Source of the DNA: Mariniphaga sediminis
Lineage (GTDB): Bacteria; Bacteroidota; Bacteroidia; Bacteroidales; Prolixibacteraceae
Reading direction: 5' to 3'
Length of the DNA: 64,000 bases
Assembly (NCBI RefSeq): GCF_003573545.1
Contig: NZ_QWET01000010.1
Span: 1-64,000 of the forward strand
The notes below the pieces were generated by a model, which worked only from the letters and a program-made list of their open reading frames with translations, was not told the origin of the DNA and searched no databases. Both the position numbers and the translations under genes were made by a program. Below are positions 26,863-35,754 of this stretch, piece by piece. Every line of letters starts with the position of its first letter. Position 1 is the first letter of the stretch.

Positions 26863-27912
26863 TTAAGGTACTGATTCAGCATCCATTCCTAAACGATTAC
26901 TTCGAAACGTTCTTGAACGGTTAAAATAATCGTCAAGGAGTTCAATATCAAACTCCTTTATCATTTGATTGACACTTACACTCTCATGCTCGCTGGTAAT
27001 TAAAACTGCCCCCAGTTTTCCTGGATCTGTTATTGTAACAGCTCTTCCATATTTTTCCTTTACTGCACTGAGTTTATCCCAATTATAATCAAGATGCACA
27101 AGACGAGAGTCAAGGTTTATGGTAGTCACAGCATAATGAAAATAGTTTGTACTCGAAGCAACAATTTCACCAAGTGGATTACGTACCTCGGATGGCAAAG
27201 TAGTAAAGCCACAAGAGCTCACAAAAAAGGATCTGCATGAATATGCCCAGTTACTTTGTACAAGACCGCCATGATACATTGAAGGAAAAACGATAATATC
27301 CGGGTCCATTTTTTCATATTTCTGCCGCAACTCATCAAAATTAAGATCAAAACAAATGGCACATGCCAAACGTCCAAAATCACACTCTAAAACGGCTGCA
27401 TCATCACCCGCTTTTATCCCTGCTTCCATCTCTCCTATTGTTGGATAATTTTTATCGTATATCCCTGCAATCTTTCCTTCCCGATCTAAAAGGATACCCG
27501 AGTTCCTCCGAACTCCATCAGCATCCTGTTGCCGAATGGTACTGTATAAAATGTAACAGCGATTTTCCTTTGCAACTGAAGCGAAATAATCCAGTATTTG
27601 GTTCTTCCTTGTCTGATAATAATTATCTTTTTCTGTTCGGGTTAATCCCATTGGAACGTCGCATGCCTCAGGTAAAACTACCAGATCTGGTTTATTGGGA
27701 AGTACCTTTTTTAATCTGACATCCCAAAATTTGATAACCTTTTCCACAGTAACTTGCATCTCTTGTGTTCTATCTACAGAAGATGGTCTGCCTCCAATTG
27801 TAGCTACAGTAACGTAATTTGACGCATCCAATGAAGTCGTTATCGTTACAAACAGCAGGAATTGAAATAATACCTTAGACAGGTACATTTTAAAACTCAT
27901 TCTCTTTTTCAT
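26863..27912 (-). CDS. Exported carbon-nitrogen hydrolase (nitrilase superfamily)
   Basis: A 349-residue protein with an N-terminal hydrophobic signal (LSKVLFQFLLFVTITTS). The catalytic triad of the superfamily is visible: Glu82 in LPEAC, Lys154 in YDKNYPT and Cys187 in AICFDLNF. These enzymes hydrolyse amides, N-carbamoyl groups or nitriles. Export of such an enzyme from a glycan locus is unusual. Cleavage of an amide on the polymer, such as a uronamide or amino-acid amide, would fit but is speculative. It lies between the unrecognised lipoprotein (110 bp upstream) and the GH27 gene on the minus strand. Confidence 0.85.
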   Translation of the reverse strand: MKKRMSFKMYLSKVLFQFLLFVTITTSLDASNYVTVATIGGRPSSVDRTQEMQVTVEKVIKFWDVRLKKVLPNKPDLVVLPEACDVPMGLTRTEKDNYYQTRKNQILDYFASVAKENRCYILYSTIRQQDADGVRRNSGILLDREGKIAGIYDKNYPTIGEMEAGIKAGDDAAVLECDFGRLACAICFDLNFDELRQKYEKMDPDIIVFPSMYHGGLVQSNWAYSCRSFFVSSCGFTTLPSEVRNPLGEIVASSTNYFHYAVTTINLDSRLVHLDYNWDKLSAVKEKYGRAVTITDPGKLGAVLITSEHESVSVNQMIKEFDIELLDDYFNRSRTFRSNRLGMDAESVP

Positions 27913-28024
27913 AGCTATAGCCCTCGTTTTAATTAATATGCATATTATACAACACTCAAAATCAACACATTCACAGATAAAAGTCTTAATTCACCAAGCA
28001 AACACTACTAAAAATTTGCTCATG

Positions 28025-30244
28025 TTATTTAATCTTCGCTTTGGAAAATAAATCAATAACTTCTCCCTTGGATATATCAAACTGCACATAGCGACGATCT
28101 CCAAGCGGAATTGAAATGCGTTCCTCATTTTTCGGTAATGATATTTCTTCCCCAAGTTCCTCAAACAACCGAACACTCTCTGAACTAACAGGTAATTCAA
28201 GGCTTCCCTCTCCTGAAATATGCCAATAGACAACACAGGTTTTGTTATTTCGCTGAAAAATAAAGGCGCGTACATTCTTATTTTCCTCAGCTACATTGAG
28301 AATTTGCGTGTATGGTAACATTTCGAAACCTCCATCCTCATTGATTAAAAGGATGTGTTCCTGGTTGGAATTTTTCAATTCTTCTTTTTGTTTATCCGTA
28401 AAAAAATTTTCTATCCGGGCTTTTTCCCACCGACGGATAACCTCCAGATTATCAGAAGTTCGGTTATGCTTCTTAAATATCTCTAATTCACCAATCAATG
28501 AGACAGGACAATCCCAGGCCGCACCTCGGCTACAGACATATTCGAACATATCTGGCTGCATTCCGATTGTACTCTCGCCTGGTGCAACATACTTCATCCA
28601 TCCGAAATTAATCGAAGTAAAATCTTTAGAAACAAATTTGGCCTGGGCTAATGGATATTTACGCGTAGCTTCTTTAATTACTTCAGGCCTGAAAGTATCA
28701 AAGGCATTTCCCCGCGTCAAAATATGCCAGCTAAAATGAGATTTAATGGCGCCTTCGGAAAATACCGGAGGTGACGTAAAATTCTGGTACAACTTATTTT
28801 GAGCCAGCGAAGTATAAAACCAGTATGGTGGAATTACATCTTCAGCTCCATCGAAATAAATAAAATCAAACCCGGCATCATTGTATATCTTCCCAATCTT
28901 TTCTGCAATTTCATCCTGAATGCTGGTCCGTTGATCCAACCGAACCCATTTGGGCCAGGTATCAACATCCAGCAATCCCAAACGGTATCCCTGCACATAA
29001 TCCGAAACCTCAGTGTTTAGCGCTCCCCGCATACATCCCGTAAATTGATATGGACGTTCTGTCGTAAAACCGGCATATTCAATCAATTCATCACCGATTT
29101 TTAGTAATCGCCGACCTTCTTCCATCGTCACTCCTTCAGGATTTTCCTCAACTGTTACTATATCTGAGTCCTTACCTAATGGTAAGGCCAAAGTAAAATT
29201 GCGACGAAGACTTAACCTGTGATCCGGAACCGGGCTTACAAAAAGGTCTGTTTTATCAACTTTATTATACCATAAATGCGTGCCTACAATCATCCCCGCA
29301 TCTTTAACTTTCCGGACTACGGTTTGAAGGTCTTTCATCCCGTTTGGGTATTCAGCCTTCCAGGGATAATGACCGAAAGACGATACAAATGAATTCCAGA
29401 CTATTTGAATAGCTTTAAATCCCCCCTTTTTTGCAAAAGCAATATGTTCATCAATATTCTGCGGGGTTGCATCCCATATCTCATAATAGGAATATTTGTA
29501 TTCTTTACTTCGACGACTCGCCACCCCTTTGGGAAGATTAAAATCATTTTCAACCTTTTCAATTCTATTTAGGAGATTTTCTTTTTCGGTTGTAATCAAA
29601 ACAACTTCAACCCCTTTCATCTTCACTTCCTCATGCAGCTCTGCTTTAAAAATCCGAAAACCATCGCGTTCTTCGGCATCAATCATTGCATAAGGATCCG
29701 TGGCTAACAGGTTAATGGCGACCTGTTCGTCCCAGGAAACATTTAACCATTCGCCAAAATTGTCCCTGTTCTGAACAGGTAATTGCAGTAATGTGAATTT
29801 ATCAATTTCCGTTCTTCTTTTTACGCCATAATCTAAAATCTCGTACTCTAAATCCTTAAGTTTAAACCCAATATAATCGTCATTAACATTTACCTCAATA
29901 ACAGCAAGATAGGATTCCAATTCAAATCCAACTACTAAATCATCTCCTCTCCAGTAAACCGTATCGGCATTAAACGTTTTTGGTTTTGCCGGAAACATTA
30001 ATTGAACTTCATTATCATAAGGTCGTGATTGAAAAAAAGAAAAAGCTGGTAAATTAGTATCGGTATGAAGACACTCCTGTCCTGAAGGTTTATGGATTAG
30101 GCTCAACGCCCGCCCATGCCTGCTAATGACAAGACGTATTTCAGAATTTTCAATAACAATATCTTCTTCAATAGTTTTCTCCGGCTTATTTAAAGGACTA
30201 CAAGCAATGAAAAGAAAGAAAAAAATGATTAAGAGATTCTTCAT
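28025..30244 (-). CDS. Uncharacterised large lipoprotein, glycosidase-like
   Basis: A 739-residue lipoprotein (MKNLLIIFFFLFIAC, Cys15). The N-terminal ~240 residues look beta-rich, like the supersandwich domains of many glycosidases. The middle region resembles a TIM barrel: YYEIWDATPQNIDEHI, GGFKAIQIVWNSF, VGTHLWYNK and DAGFDFIYFDGAED, where Asp/Glu residues at strand ends could be catalytic. A beta domain closes the C-terminus (EGSLELPVS, RRYVQFDIS). I cannot place it in a named family. It lies 44 bp after the heparinase-type lyase gene, so it probably acts on the same glycan at the cell surface. Confidence 0.72.
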   Translation of the reverse strand: MKNLLIIFFFLFIACSPLNKPEKTIEEDIVIENSEIRLVISRHGRALSLIHKPSGQECLHTDTNLPAFSFFQSRPYDNEVQLMFPAKPKTFNADTVYWRGDDLVVGFELESYLAVIEVNVNDDYIGFKLKDLEYEILDYGVKRRTEIDKFTLLQLPVQNRDNFGEWLNVSWDEQVAINLLATDPYAMIDAEERDGFRIFKAELHEEVKMKGVEVVLITTEKENLLNRIEKVENDFNLPKGVASRRSKEYKYSYYEIWDATPQNIDEHIAFAKKGGFKAIQIVWNSFVSSFGHYPWKAEYPNGMKDLQTVVRKVKDAGMIVGTHLWYNKVDKTDLFVSPVPDHRLSLRRNFTLALPLGKDSDIVTVEENPEGVTMEEGRRLLKIGDELIEYAGFTTERPYQFTGCMRGALNTEVSDYVQGYRLGLLDVDTWPKWVRLDQRTSIQDEIAEKIGKIYNDAGFDFIYFDGAEDVIPPYWFYTSLAQNKLYQNFTSPPVFSEGAIKSHFSWHILTRGNAFDTFRPEVIKEATRKYPLAQAKFVSKDFTSINFGWMKYVAPGESTIGMQPDMFEYVCSRGAAWDCPVSLIGELEIFKKHNRTSDNLEVIRRWEKARIENFFTDKQKEELKNSNQEHILLINEDGGFEMLPYTQILNVAEENKNVRAFIFQRNNKTCVVYWHISGEGSLELPVSSESVRLFEELGEEISLPKNEERISIPLGDRRYVQFDISKGEVIDLFSKAKIK

Positions 30245-30288
30245 AATTTATTTTTGATTGTTTTAATTATCTACTTTACTAAAAGAGG

Positions 30289-33105
30289 TTATCTTTTTTT
30301 GGGTCTGTATTCTTCATCTGTTATCAAGGTTTTAGACCCAGTAAGCCACCCCGGAGTAATGATATATTCCCCACTACCTGCCAGAAAAAATATTGTGTTC
30401 TCATCTTCGCGGACCGTTGTGTTAAATTTCATTTTTCCATCTTTACTTTTAACATTCCAGCTACCAGCTTTCATTCCGGTTAAAATGATCTGAAATTTAA
30501 GTCCCTCCGGGATATTCAGGGTAAATTCCTCTTCCACAAAACCATTCCCTTTACTCATACTAACTACCCGATCAGCGATTATAATGACATTGCTCACTTT
30601 TGTCTGATAATTTTTAACTGGTAATGGTTCAGTATCGCCAGCGGTAAGCTGGAAGACCGTGAGGAACCGGTCATTGTTTTTAGCTACTTTAGGCGACACC
30701 ATGATTCGATGTCCATTCTTTTCGGGTAAATCCCTATTTCCAAGCCTTCCGGGTAACTCATATTTATATTCAAAGGAAGTAACCGCGTCTGCACCACTCA
30801 GAACTTCTACATATCGTTCTGCTATTGCCGGAATTAGCATAGTAACAGTTGTCTTACCTGTAAGTCCTCTTCTTTCGTTATTAAGAACAATTGTATTCTT
30901 GTTTATTTGAGGCTTATTGTGTGTATTTATTTGCCAGTATTTTTTAAAACTGGGATTAGCAGTAGTTATGTTATCGTTCAAAATAATCGCTGCAGGGATA
31001 GAGTCTTTATCCAAATTGAGGAAGCAAAATTCCCTCGTATATGATTTGATTTTTGATGAATATGCACCCACCAAATCAACAGAAAAATAACTAAAAAATG
31101 GATGGAGTTTCGAAGGACCAAAATCGGATGAAAGCACTTTTCCGTTATTAAACCATGGATCGTTTTCTGCTTCTTTGGGACTTTTAGGATTTCGTTGATT
31201 GAACCTTGTTCCTCCGTCATTAGACTCTGTATTGCCAAACTTTTCTCCCGGATCACGCGCTAACATCATACTATGAGCAACGGAACGTTTATTAAAATTG
31301 TAATCATAAGGTGTCCCATAAAATCCATAAAGGCCGATATCGCCCACCTGAAAACCTCTGTAGTAAACCTGAATAGAACCGGCATCGCTATGTTGGTGAT
31401 TGCCAAAGTGAAAGCCACCTCCTTTAATCTCGGCTACCACATCATTGCTGGTTAACCCGATATTCCAACCGGTACGTGCCACCATTGAGCCGAGGATGGG
31501 GCCAAAATCCATTGTAAGAGGCAGAGACTCGAAGCCAGGTTCAGCCTGCAATTCAGGATCATTCAAAAGAAGAAATAATACCGGATCATCCAATGCCCCT
31601 CCCTGACGTTCGAATTCAGCCTTAATAATTGGATCTTCGGCATAAGTGTAAAACAAGAACATCGTTTGTGGATGACTCCAGTAGTAGAATTCTCCCGGAG
31701 GACCCGCATTAAACCCGTCACCATCCCGAAGCATTTGACCATTGGGAAGGCGCATATATACCCAAAACCTGGAAACATTTTTTATATTTTCAGCGAAAAC
31801 GGGCTGTCCAGTCATACGGTTAAACAACCATGCTGCGTGTAAATCCCAACCGATTCGGTAAGCACCATAATTAACACCCTGATTATGCCGCGGCGACTGA
31901 TACTCCCAGTTTCGCATCGGTACCAGTTCTTCCAGGATACGATACGAGCAATATTGATACGGCAGCGGATCTTCATCATAAATCGCAATACTCATTGAAA
32001 GGAGATCCCGGTTGATCTGTGCTTCATTACCATGCCCGATAATGATAGACTGCTTAAAGGGAGGCCAGCCAATTTCCATATCTTCAGCCAAACGCATCAA
32101 ATTATTGTAAATAATTTGTTTTTCTTCCGAAGTCAAAAGATCGTAACACCAGTCGTAAACTAATGAAGCAGTGTAGATAGCCCGACCAATTTCCCGGGTA
32201 ATATCCAGTAGATTACCGAATTCAACATGAGATATATAATCAGCCATCAATTTAATAGCTTCTTTCCCAACTCGTTTATCATCTGTCATGAGATAATAAA
32301 AGGCCTTGGTTTTTGCAGCTTTTTCCAATCCGGCATCGAAAGACACTTCTTTATCCGGATCAAATTCGAAAACATAAGGAATAAGGGCAGATTTTTTTAC
32401 TTTCCACCACTCCTTTAGGTTTTCCCCAGCTTCCAATCTCGCTCTAATCTCCGGCAATGATTGCTGGTTTACCCAAAGACGTGGCCGGCCAGGGGGAGGA
32501 ATAACTTTTGGTTGGTAATTCTCTGCCAACTCCGGTACTTGCGGTGATTTGTAACTTGAAAGTTGAATATACTCAAACCGAACACCCCGTGGCAACCATA
32601 TTTTCAATTGTTGATCTTCCCCATTAAAATTAAATTTACCTAACTCTTGTTTCGGAACATCCCATGGCACATAAACTATACGCTTTGTAGGCTGCTTATT
32701 ATCTATTTGTATTTTAGCATATAAAGATTCGAACTTGCTTGTGGCTTTCTTCATTGCTTCCGCCCCTTCTTTATCAGTTACGGCAAAGGTGTTTATGACA
32801 TAACGTCCTGGGGGAACCTTAACACGAAAAGTCAAATCTGCTTCAGTTCGCTCTCCGTTAATTGCAGCGGGAACATTAGGCTTTAAGGCTATTCCCCTAT
32901 TGTTTGACAATCTTTTATCTTCCACAATTTCAGCAGATTTAGCATTAACGATTGCCATTTCTGCATCAAGTCTGATAACTACAGGTTTATTAAAAAAATC
33001 CTGGGTATTATTTTCTTTCTTGAGTGATGGTGCATTCCTTTTATTAATAAAGGAACTAAAAACCACTGCTAAAATCAATAACGAAAATCTAAAGTATCTT
33101 TTCAT
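30289..33105 (-). CDS. Heparinase II/III-family polysaccharide lyase
   Basis: A 938-residue exported protein. A signal segment (FSLLILAVVFSSFI) and an N-terminal beta domain are followed by an (alpha/alpha) toroid. The toroid starts near PRLWVNQQSLPEIRARL and includes GHGNEAQINRDLLSM and NYGAYRIGWDLHAAWL. The C-terminal beta-sandwich begins around GPILGSMVARTGW and has the family block HFGNHQHSDAGSIQVYYRG. The Tyr and His residues in these blocks match those used by heparinase II-type lyases for beta-elimination of uronic-acid-containing chains. It is longer than typical members (about 650-780 residues). It makes an acidic, uronate-bearing substrate likely. The exact polymer cannot be read. 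Confidence 0.87.
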   Translation of the reverse strand: MKRYFRFSLLILAVVFSSFINKRNAPSLKKENNTQDFFNKPVVIRLDAEMAIVNAKSAEIVEDKRLSNNRGIALKPNVPAAINGERTEADLTFRVKVPPGRYVINTFAVTDKEGAEAMKKATSKFESLYAKIQIDNKQPTKRIVYVPWDVPKQELGKFNFNGEDQQLKIWLPRGVRFEYIQLSSYKSPQVPELAENYQPKVIPPPGRPRLWVNQQSLPEIRARLEAGENLKEWWKVKKSALIPYVFEFDPDKEVSFDAGLEKAAKTKAFYYLMTDDKRVGKEAIKLMADYISHVEFGNLLDITREIGRAIYTASLVYDWCYDLLTSEEKQIIYNNLMRLAEDMEIGWPPFKQSIIIGHGNEAQINRDLLSMSIAIYDEDPLPYQYCSYRILEELVPMRNWEYQSPRHNQGVNYGAYRIGWDLHAAWLFNRMTGQPVFAENIKNVSRFWVYMRLPNGQMLRDGDGFNAGPPGEFYYWSHPQTMFLFYTYAEDPIIKAEFERQGGALDDPVLFLLLNDPELQAEPGFESLPLTMDFGPILGSMVARTGWNIGLTSNDVVAEIKGGGFHFGNHQHSDAGSIQVYYRGFQVGDIGLYGFYGTPYDYNFNKRSVAHSMMLARDPGEKFGNTESNDGGTRFNQRNPKSPKEAENDPWFNNGKVLSSDFGPSKLHPFFSYFSVDLVGAYSSKIKSYTREFCFLNLDKDSIPAAIILNDNITTANPSFKKYWQINTHNKPQINKNTIVLNNERRGLTGKTTVTMLIPAIAERYVEVLSGADAVTSFEYKYELPGRLGNRDLPEKNGHRIMVSPKVAKNNDRFLTVFQLTAGDTEPLPVKNYQTKVSNVIIIADRVVSMSKGNGFVEEEFTLNIPEGLKFQIILTGMKAGSWNVKSKDGKMKFNTTVREDENTIFFLAGSGEYIITPGWLTGSKTLITDEEYRPKKR

Positions 33106-33488
33106 GACTTAAAATTTTTATTGAATCAGATATCTTATCTTCTTGCAATCTATCCCCAGGTTATTAATCTGCACAACCAACATATATTCATGATTTCCCT
33201 CCTGATGCAAAACCTTTTACTACAACTGGGGTACCTTTAGATAATTTAGTCCCTATTTCCCAGATTCATGGATTCATGGATTCATAACATTTTCAAGCCC
33301 GAAAGAAAGTCCGATCATAATCTCTGACTTCCCTGCTTCATAAACTACTGGTTCCTATACAGAGATAAATTTCTGCCTTTAATGCCCTAGCTTATTTCAA
33401 AGAATAAATCCCTCCTAAACACCTGTTCAACAGAAACCTCCTGTCACACATGTAGAATACCAGGGTACTTCCGGTATTGATATTCTAT
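33106..33488. other. Spacer with short tandem repeat
   Basis: About 380 bp between the esterase and lyase genes without a reading frame of note. GATTCATG is repeated in tandem almost three times at 33263-33285. No clear terminator or promoter was seen. Such a long gap inside an otherwise compact operon suggests an internal promoter or a removed gene. Confidence 0.45.
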
Positions 33489-34601
33489 TTACTGATTTTG
33501 TAATAGCCATTTTTTCATAAATTGTAGGCCTGACTCCACTATGGCTTCATGCCCTCCTTCATGCATGTCAAGTTTAATACGGCTACCGACACCTAATTTA
33601 TCATAATAAATTTTGGCTTTATTAAATTCATTTACTACCTGAGGCCAATAGGCGATTCCATCTTGTTTCCCATGTTGGATTAGCAGAGGTCTGGGAGTGA
33701 TTAAAGAAACAGCATCATAATCTGAAAATTCAGTTAACCAACCATTAAAAAAGGCGTGATCTTCTCTTGTCTCCAGGAAACAGGAATAACGTTCATCCTT
33801 AATAACCATTTTATTTCGACGTTCATTAAACCAACCTGAAACCACCCCAACTTTAATGCGTTGTTCAAGCGGCATAAAAAACATCGTTGCCATTCCTCCT
33901 AAAGAGACTCCCCACATTCCAATACGTTCTGAATCAATTCGATCGTCTAGTACAATTTCATCTAAAAGATGCTGCAAACGGGCAAACTCAATGCCCGGCA
34001 AACTTAAATTTGCCATGCGGGCTAATCTCTCAATTCTGTTTCGCCTTTCTATAGACCTCAAATTCATTGGAACAAGCACAGCAAAACCTGCCTCTAGCAA
34101 TGCTTTTGCATATGCATGATACCCCCCATCTTTAAAAGGAGTTTCCGGACTACTGCCAATGCCATGTTGACAAATTACTAAAGGCACAGGCTGGTTATTT
34201 GATGCACTTTGTGGTAAGGCATAAAACGCCTGCACGCTTAGAGCTCCCAACTCAAGTTCCAGCCACTCCCCTTTTACTCCTTCAATAATGTGAAATTTTC
34301 GCTGTAACTCTGCTGTTTTTCTAAATTCAGGAGGTTTGATTACAACATCTCTCCACCTTGCACGATTCGGTTCTATACTTCTTATGAAAGCGTCGATGCT
34401 ACTATAGTCTCTATACCAAAGTTTATTCGATCGCTCTTCATATTTATCTACAAGATATTCTCTTAAATAATTCTCCAATTGTGCTGCATACATATCCGTT
34501 CGCCTAACCTCTAAACTATCAACCCCTTGCCCCTTCAAAGACATTGATATATTTAATAAAAAAGCGCACACCAGCACAATTTCACTAATTGTTCTGCTCA
34601 T
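33489..34601 (-). CDS. Exported alpha/beta hydrolase (esterase-like)
   Basis: A 370-residue protein with a signal peptide (IVLVCAFLLNISMSLKG). The hydrolase core shows PLVICQHGIGSSPETPF (oxyanion region), the nucleophile elbow GVSLGG, PRPLLIQHGKQDGI with the acidic residue, and the catalytic His in HEGGHEA. It resembles acetyl-xylan-esterase/dienelactone-hydrolase-type deacylases of glycan loci. It follows the SusE-position gene after an 83-bp spacer that contains a strong 16-bp stem-loop, so its expression may be set separately from the SusCD genes. The bond cleaved is unknown. Confidence 0.82.
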   Translation of the reverse strand: MSRTISEIVLVCAFLLNISMSLKGQGVDSLEVRRTDMYAAQLENYLREYLVDKYEERSNKLWYRDYSSIDAFIRSIEPNRARWRDVVIKPPEFRKTAELQRKFHIIEGVKGEWLELELGALSVQAFYALPQSASNNQPVPLVICQHGIGSSPETPFKDGGYHAYAKALLEAGFAVLVPMNLRSIERRNRIERLARMANLSLPGIEFARLQHLLDEIVLDDRIDSERIGMWGVSLGGMATMFFMPLEQRIKVGVVSGWFNERRNKMVIKDERYSCFLETREDHAFFNGWLTEFSDYDAVSLITPRPLLIQHGKQDGIAYWPQVVNEFNKAKIYYDKLGVGSRIKLDMHEGGHEAIVESGLQFMKKWLLQNQ

Positions 34602-34616
34602 TATTGAAATTATTTT

Positions 34617-34657
34617 AAGTGTTTACTCCGAAAATTCACTATTCGGAGTAAACACTT
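34617..34657 (-). promoter_or_regulatory. Strong stem-loop between SusCD block and enzyme block
   Basis: A 16-bp perfect stem (34617-34632 with 34642-34657) closes a 9-nt loop. On the minus strand it lies between the stop of the SusE-position gene (34685) and the ATG of the esterase (34601). No T-run follows, so it is more likely an mRNA-stability or processing hairpin than a full terminator. Confidence 0.65.
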
Positions 34658-34684
34658 CAATTAAAACAAGAAATAAAAGGGCCT

Positions 34685-35737
34685 CTAATTCATGATAACA
34701 GGTGAATATTCCTGAAATGCGACGCCTTTATCGCGGAAAACAAGGGTATCTGATATAGAATGGGTATTTTCCCCCTCATTCACATCATAATTCAAGAAAA
34801 TTACGTCGCGTTCTTTTCCACCCCACATATCTCCATTTTTAACAAATTTTCCATTCCCGGAGATTGAGAAGTTTGAATTGTCCGTAGAAGAAATAACACA
34901 ATTACCCTGGTTATCAAATAACAAATTCATTTCAAAATTACCAGGACTTTCAGGGATACTTCTCAATTCACCTGTTAATTTCACTTGTTTTCTTCCATTG
35001 GTATAAAGAGACCATAATTCATCCTGCTCTACATATTTTTTTCTGTAAACTATAGTATGAACAACTTCTCCTGTTGCATCTTTTATAACAGATTTTCCTC
35101 TGTGCAAATATTTTCCGTGATATTCGTTGACAAACTTAATCCCGAAAACAGTAAAATTTTTGGGAGTAATAGTCCAATCAGAACCAATCCGTGGATCTGG
35201 AGAATCAACACCCGCCAATCCGGAAAGTACACTATCTGCGCTACTGGATAATATTTTTAGCGGAAGTACATAATGTGTCTTATATGCATTGGGATCATTA
35301 AAAAATGCTTCATTTAACTGTACAGTAACTCCGCCGAAAAATTCTCCTCTTGGAATTAATATGGTTTCCTCCGAATCCAAACTATAATACTGTGGTGGGA
35401 GAATTTTAAGCGTATCGGCTGAGCTCTCACTTTTCCCATCCCAGTCATTCTCATTCGTGATAAGATCGGCTACCAAACTTTGATCAATCTGGAATTTTAT
35501 TTCCCAGTCTTTATTATTCTCATACATCCCTCCAACCCTGGCGGAAATTTTAAATTTTAAATCATTGTCATTCGCATTATCGAATATATAATCTCCTAAA
35601 ACGAGTGTCCTCACCGGATATTGGAATGGAAAATAAACCGTTGTATAATCAAAATCATCAAATCTCAGTTCATCATCTTTACAGGAAAAATGGAACATAC
35701 TAACAATTAAAATGAACAATATTGATATTCTTTTCAT
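34685..35737 (-). CDS. SusE-position surface lipoprotein (DUF1735/DUF5627-like)
   Basis: A lipoprotein of 350 residues if it starts at the ATG at 35737, which gives a normal lipobox (MKRISILFILIVSMFHFSC). An upstream in-frame start at 35761 overlaps SusD2 and adds an unlikely hydrophilic prefix. An N-terminal BT_3987/DUF1735-type beta domain has FKISARVGGMYENNKDWEI and PRGEFFGGVTVQLNEAFF. A second beta domain follows after about residue 190. Proteins in this place next to SusD usually bind the glycan at the cell surface without catalysis. The family assignment is by pattern and context. Confidence 0.75.
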   Translation of the reverse strand: MKRISILFILIVSMFHFSCKDDELRFDDFDYTTVYFPFQYPVRTLVLGDYIFDNANDNDLKFKISARVGGMYENNKDWEIKFQIDQSLVADLITNENDWDGKSESSADTLKILPPQYYSLDSEETILIPRGEFFGGVTVQLNEAFFNDPNAYKTHYVLPLKILSSSADSVLSGLAGVDSPDPRIGSDWTITPKNFTVFGIKFVNEYHGKYLHRGKSVIKDATGEVVHTIVYRKKYVEQDELWSLYTNGRKQVKLTGELRSIPESPGNFEMNLLFDNQGNCVISSTDNSNFSISGNGKFVKNGDMWGGKERDVIFLNYDVNEGENTHSISDTLVFRDKGVAFQEYSPVIMN

Positions 35738-35754
35738 TGTAATAAATTTTAATC

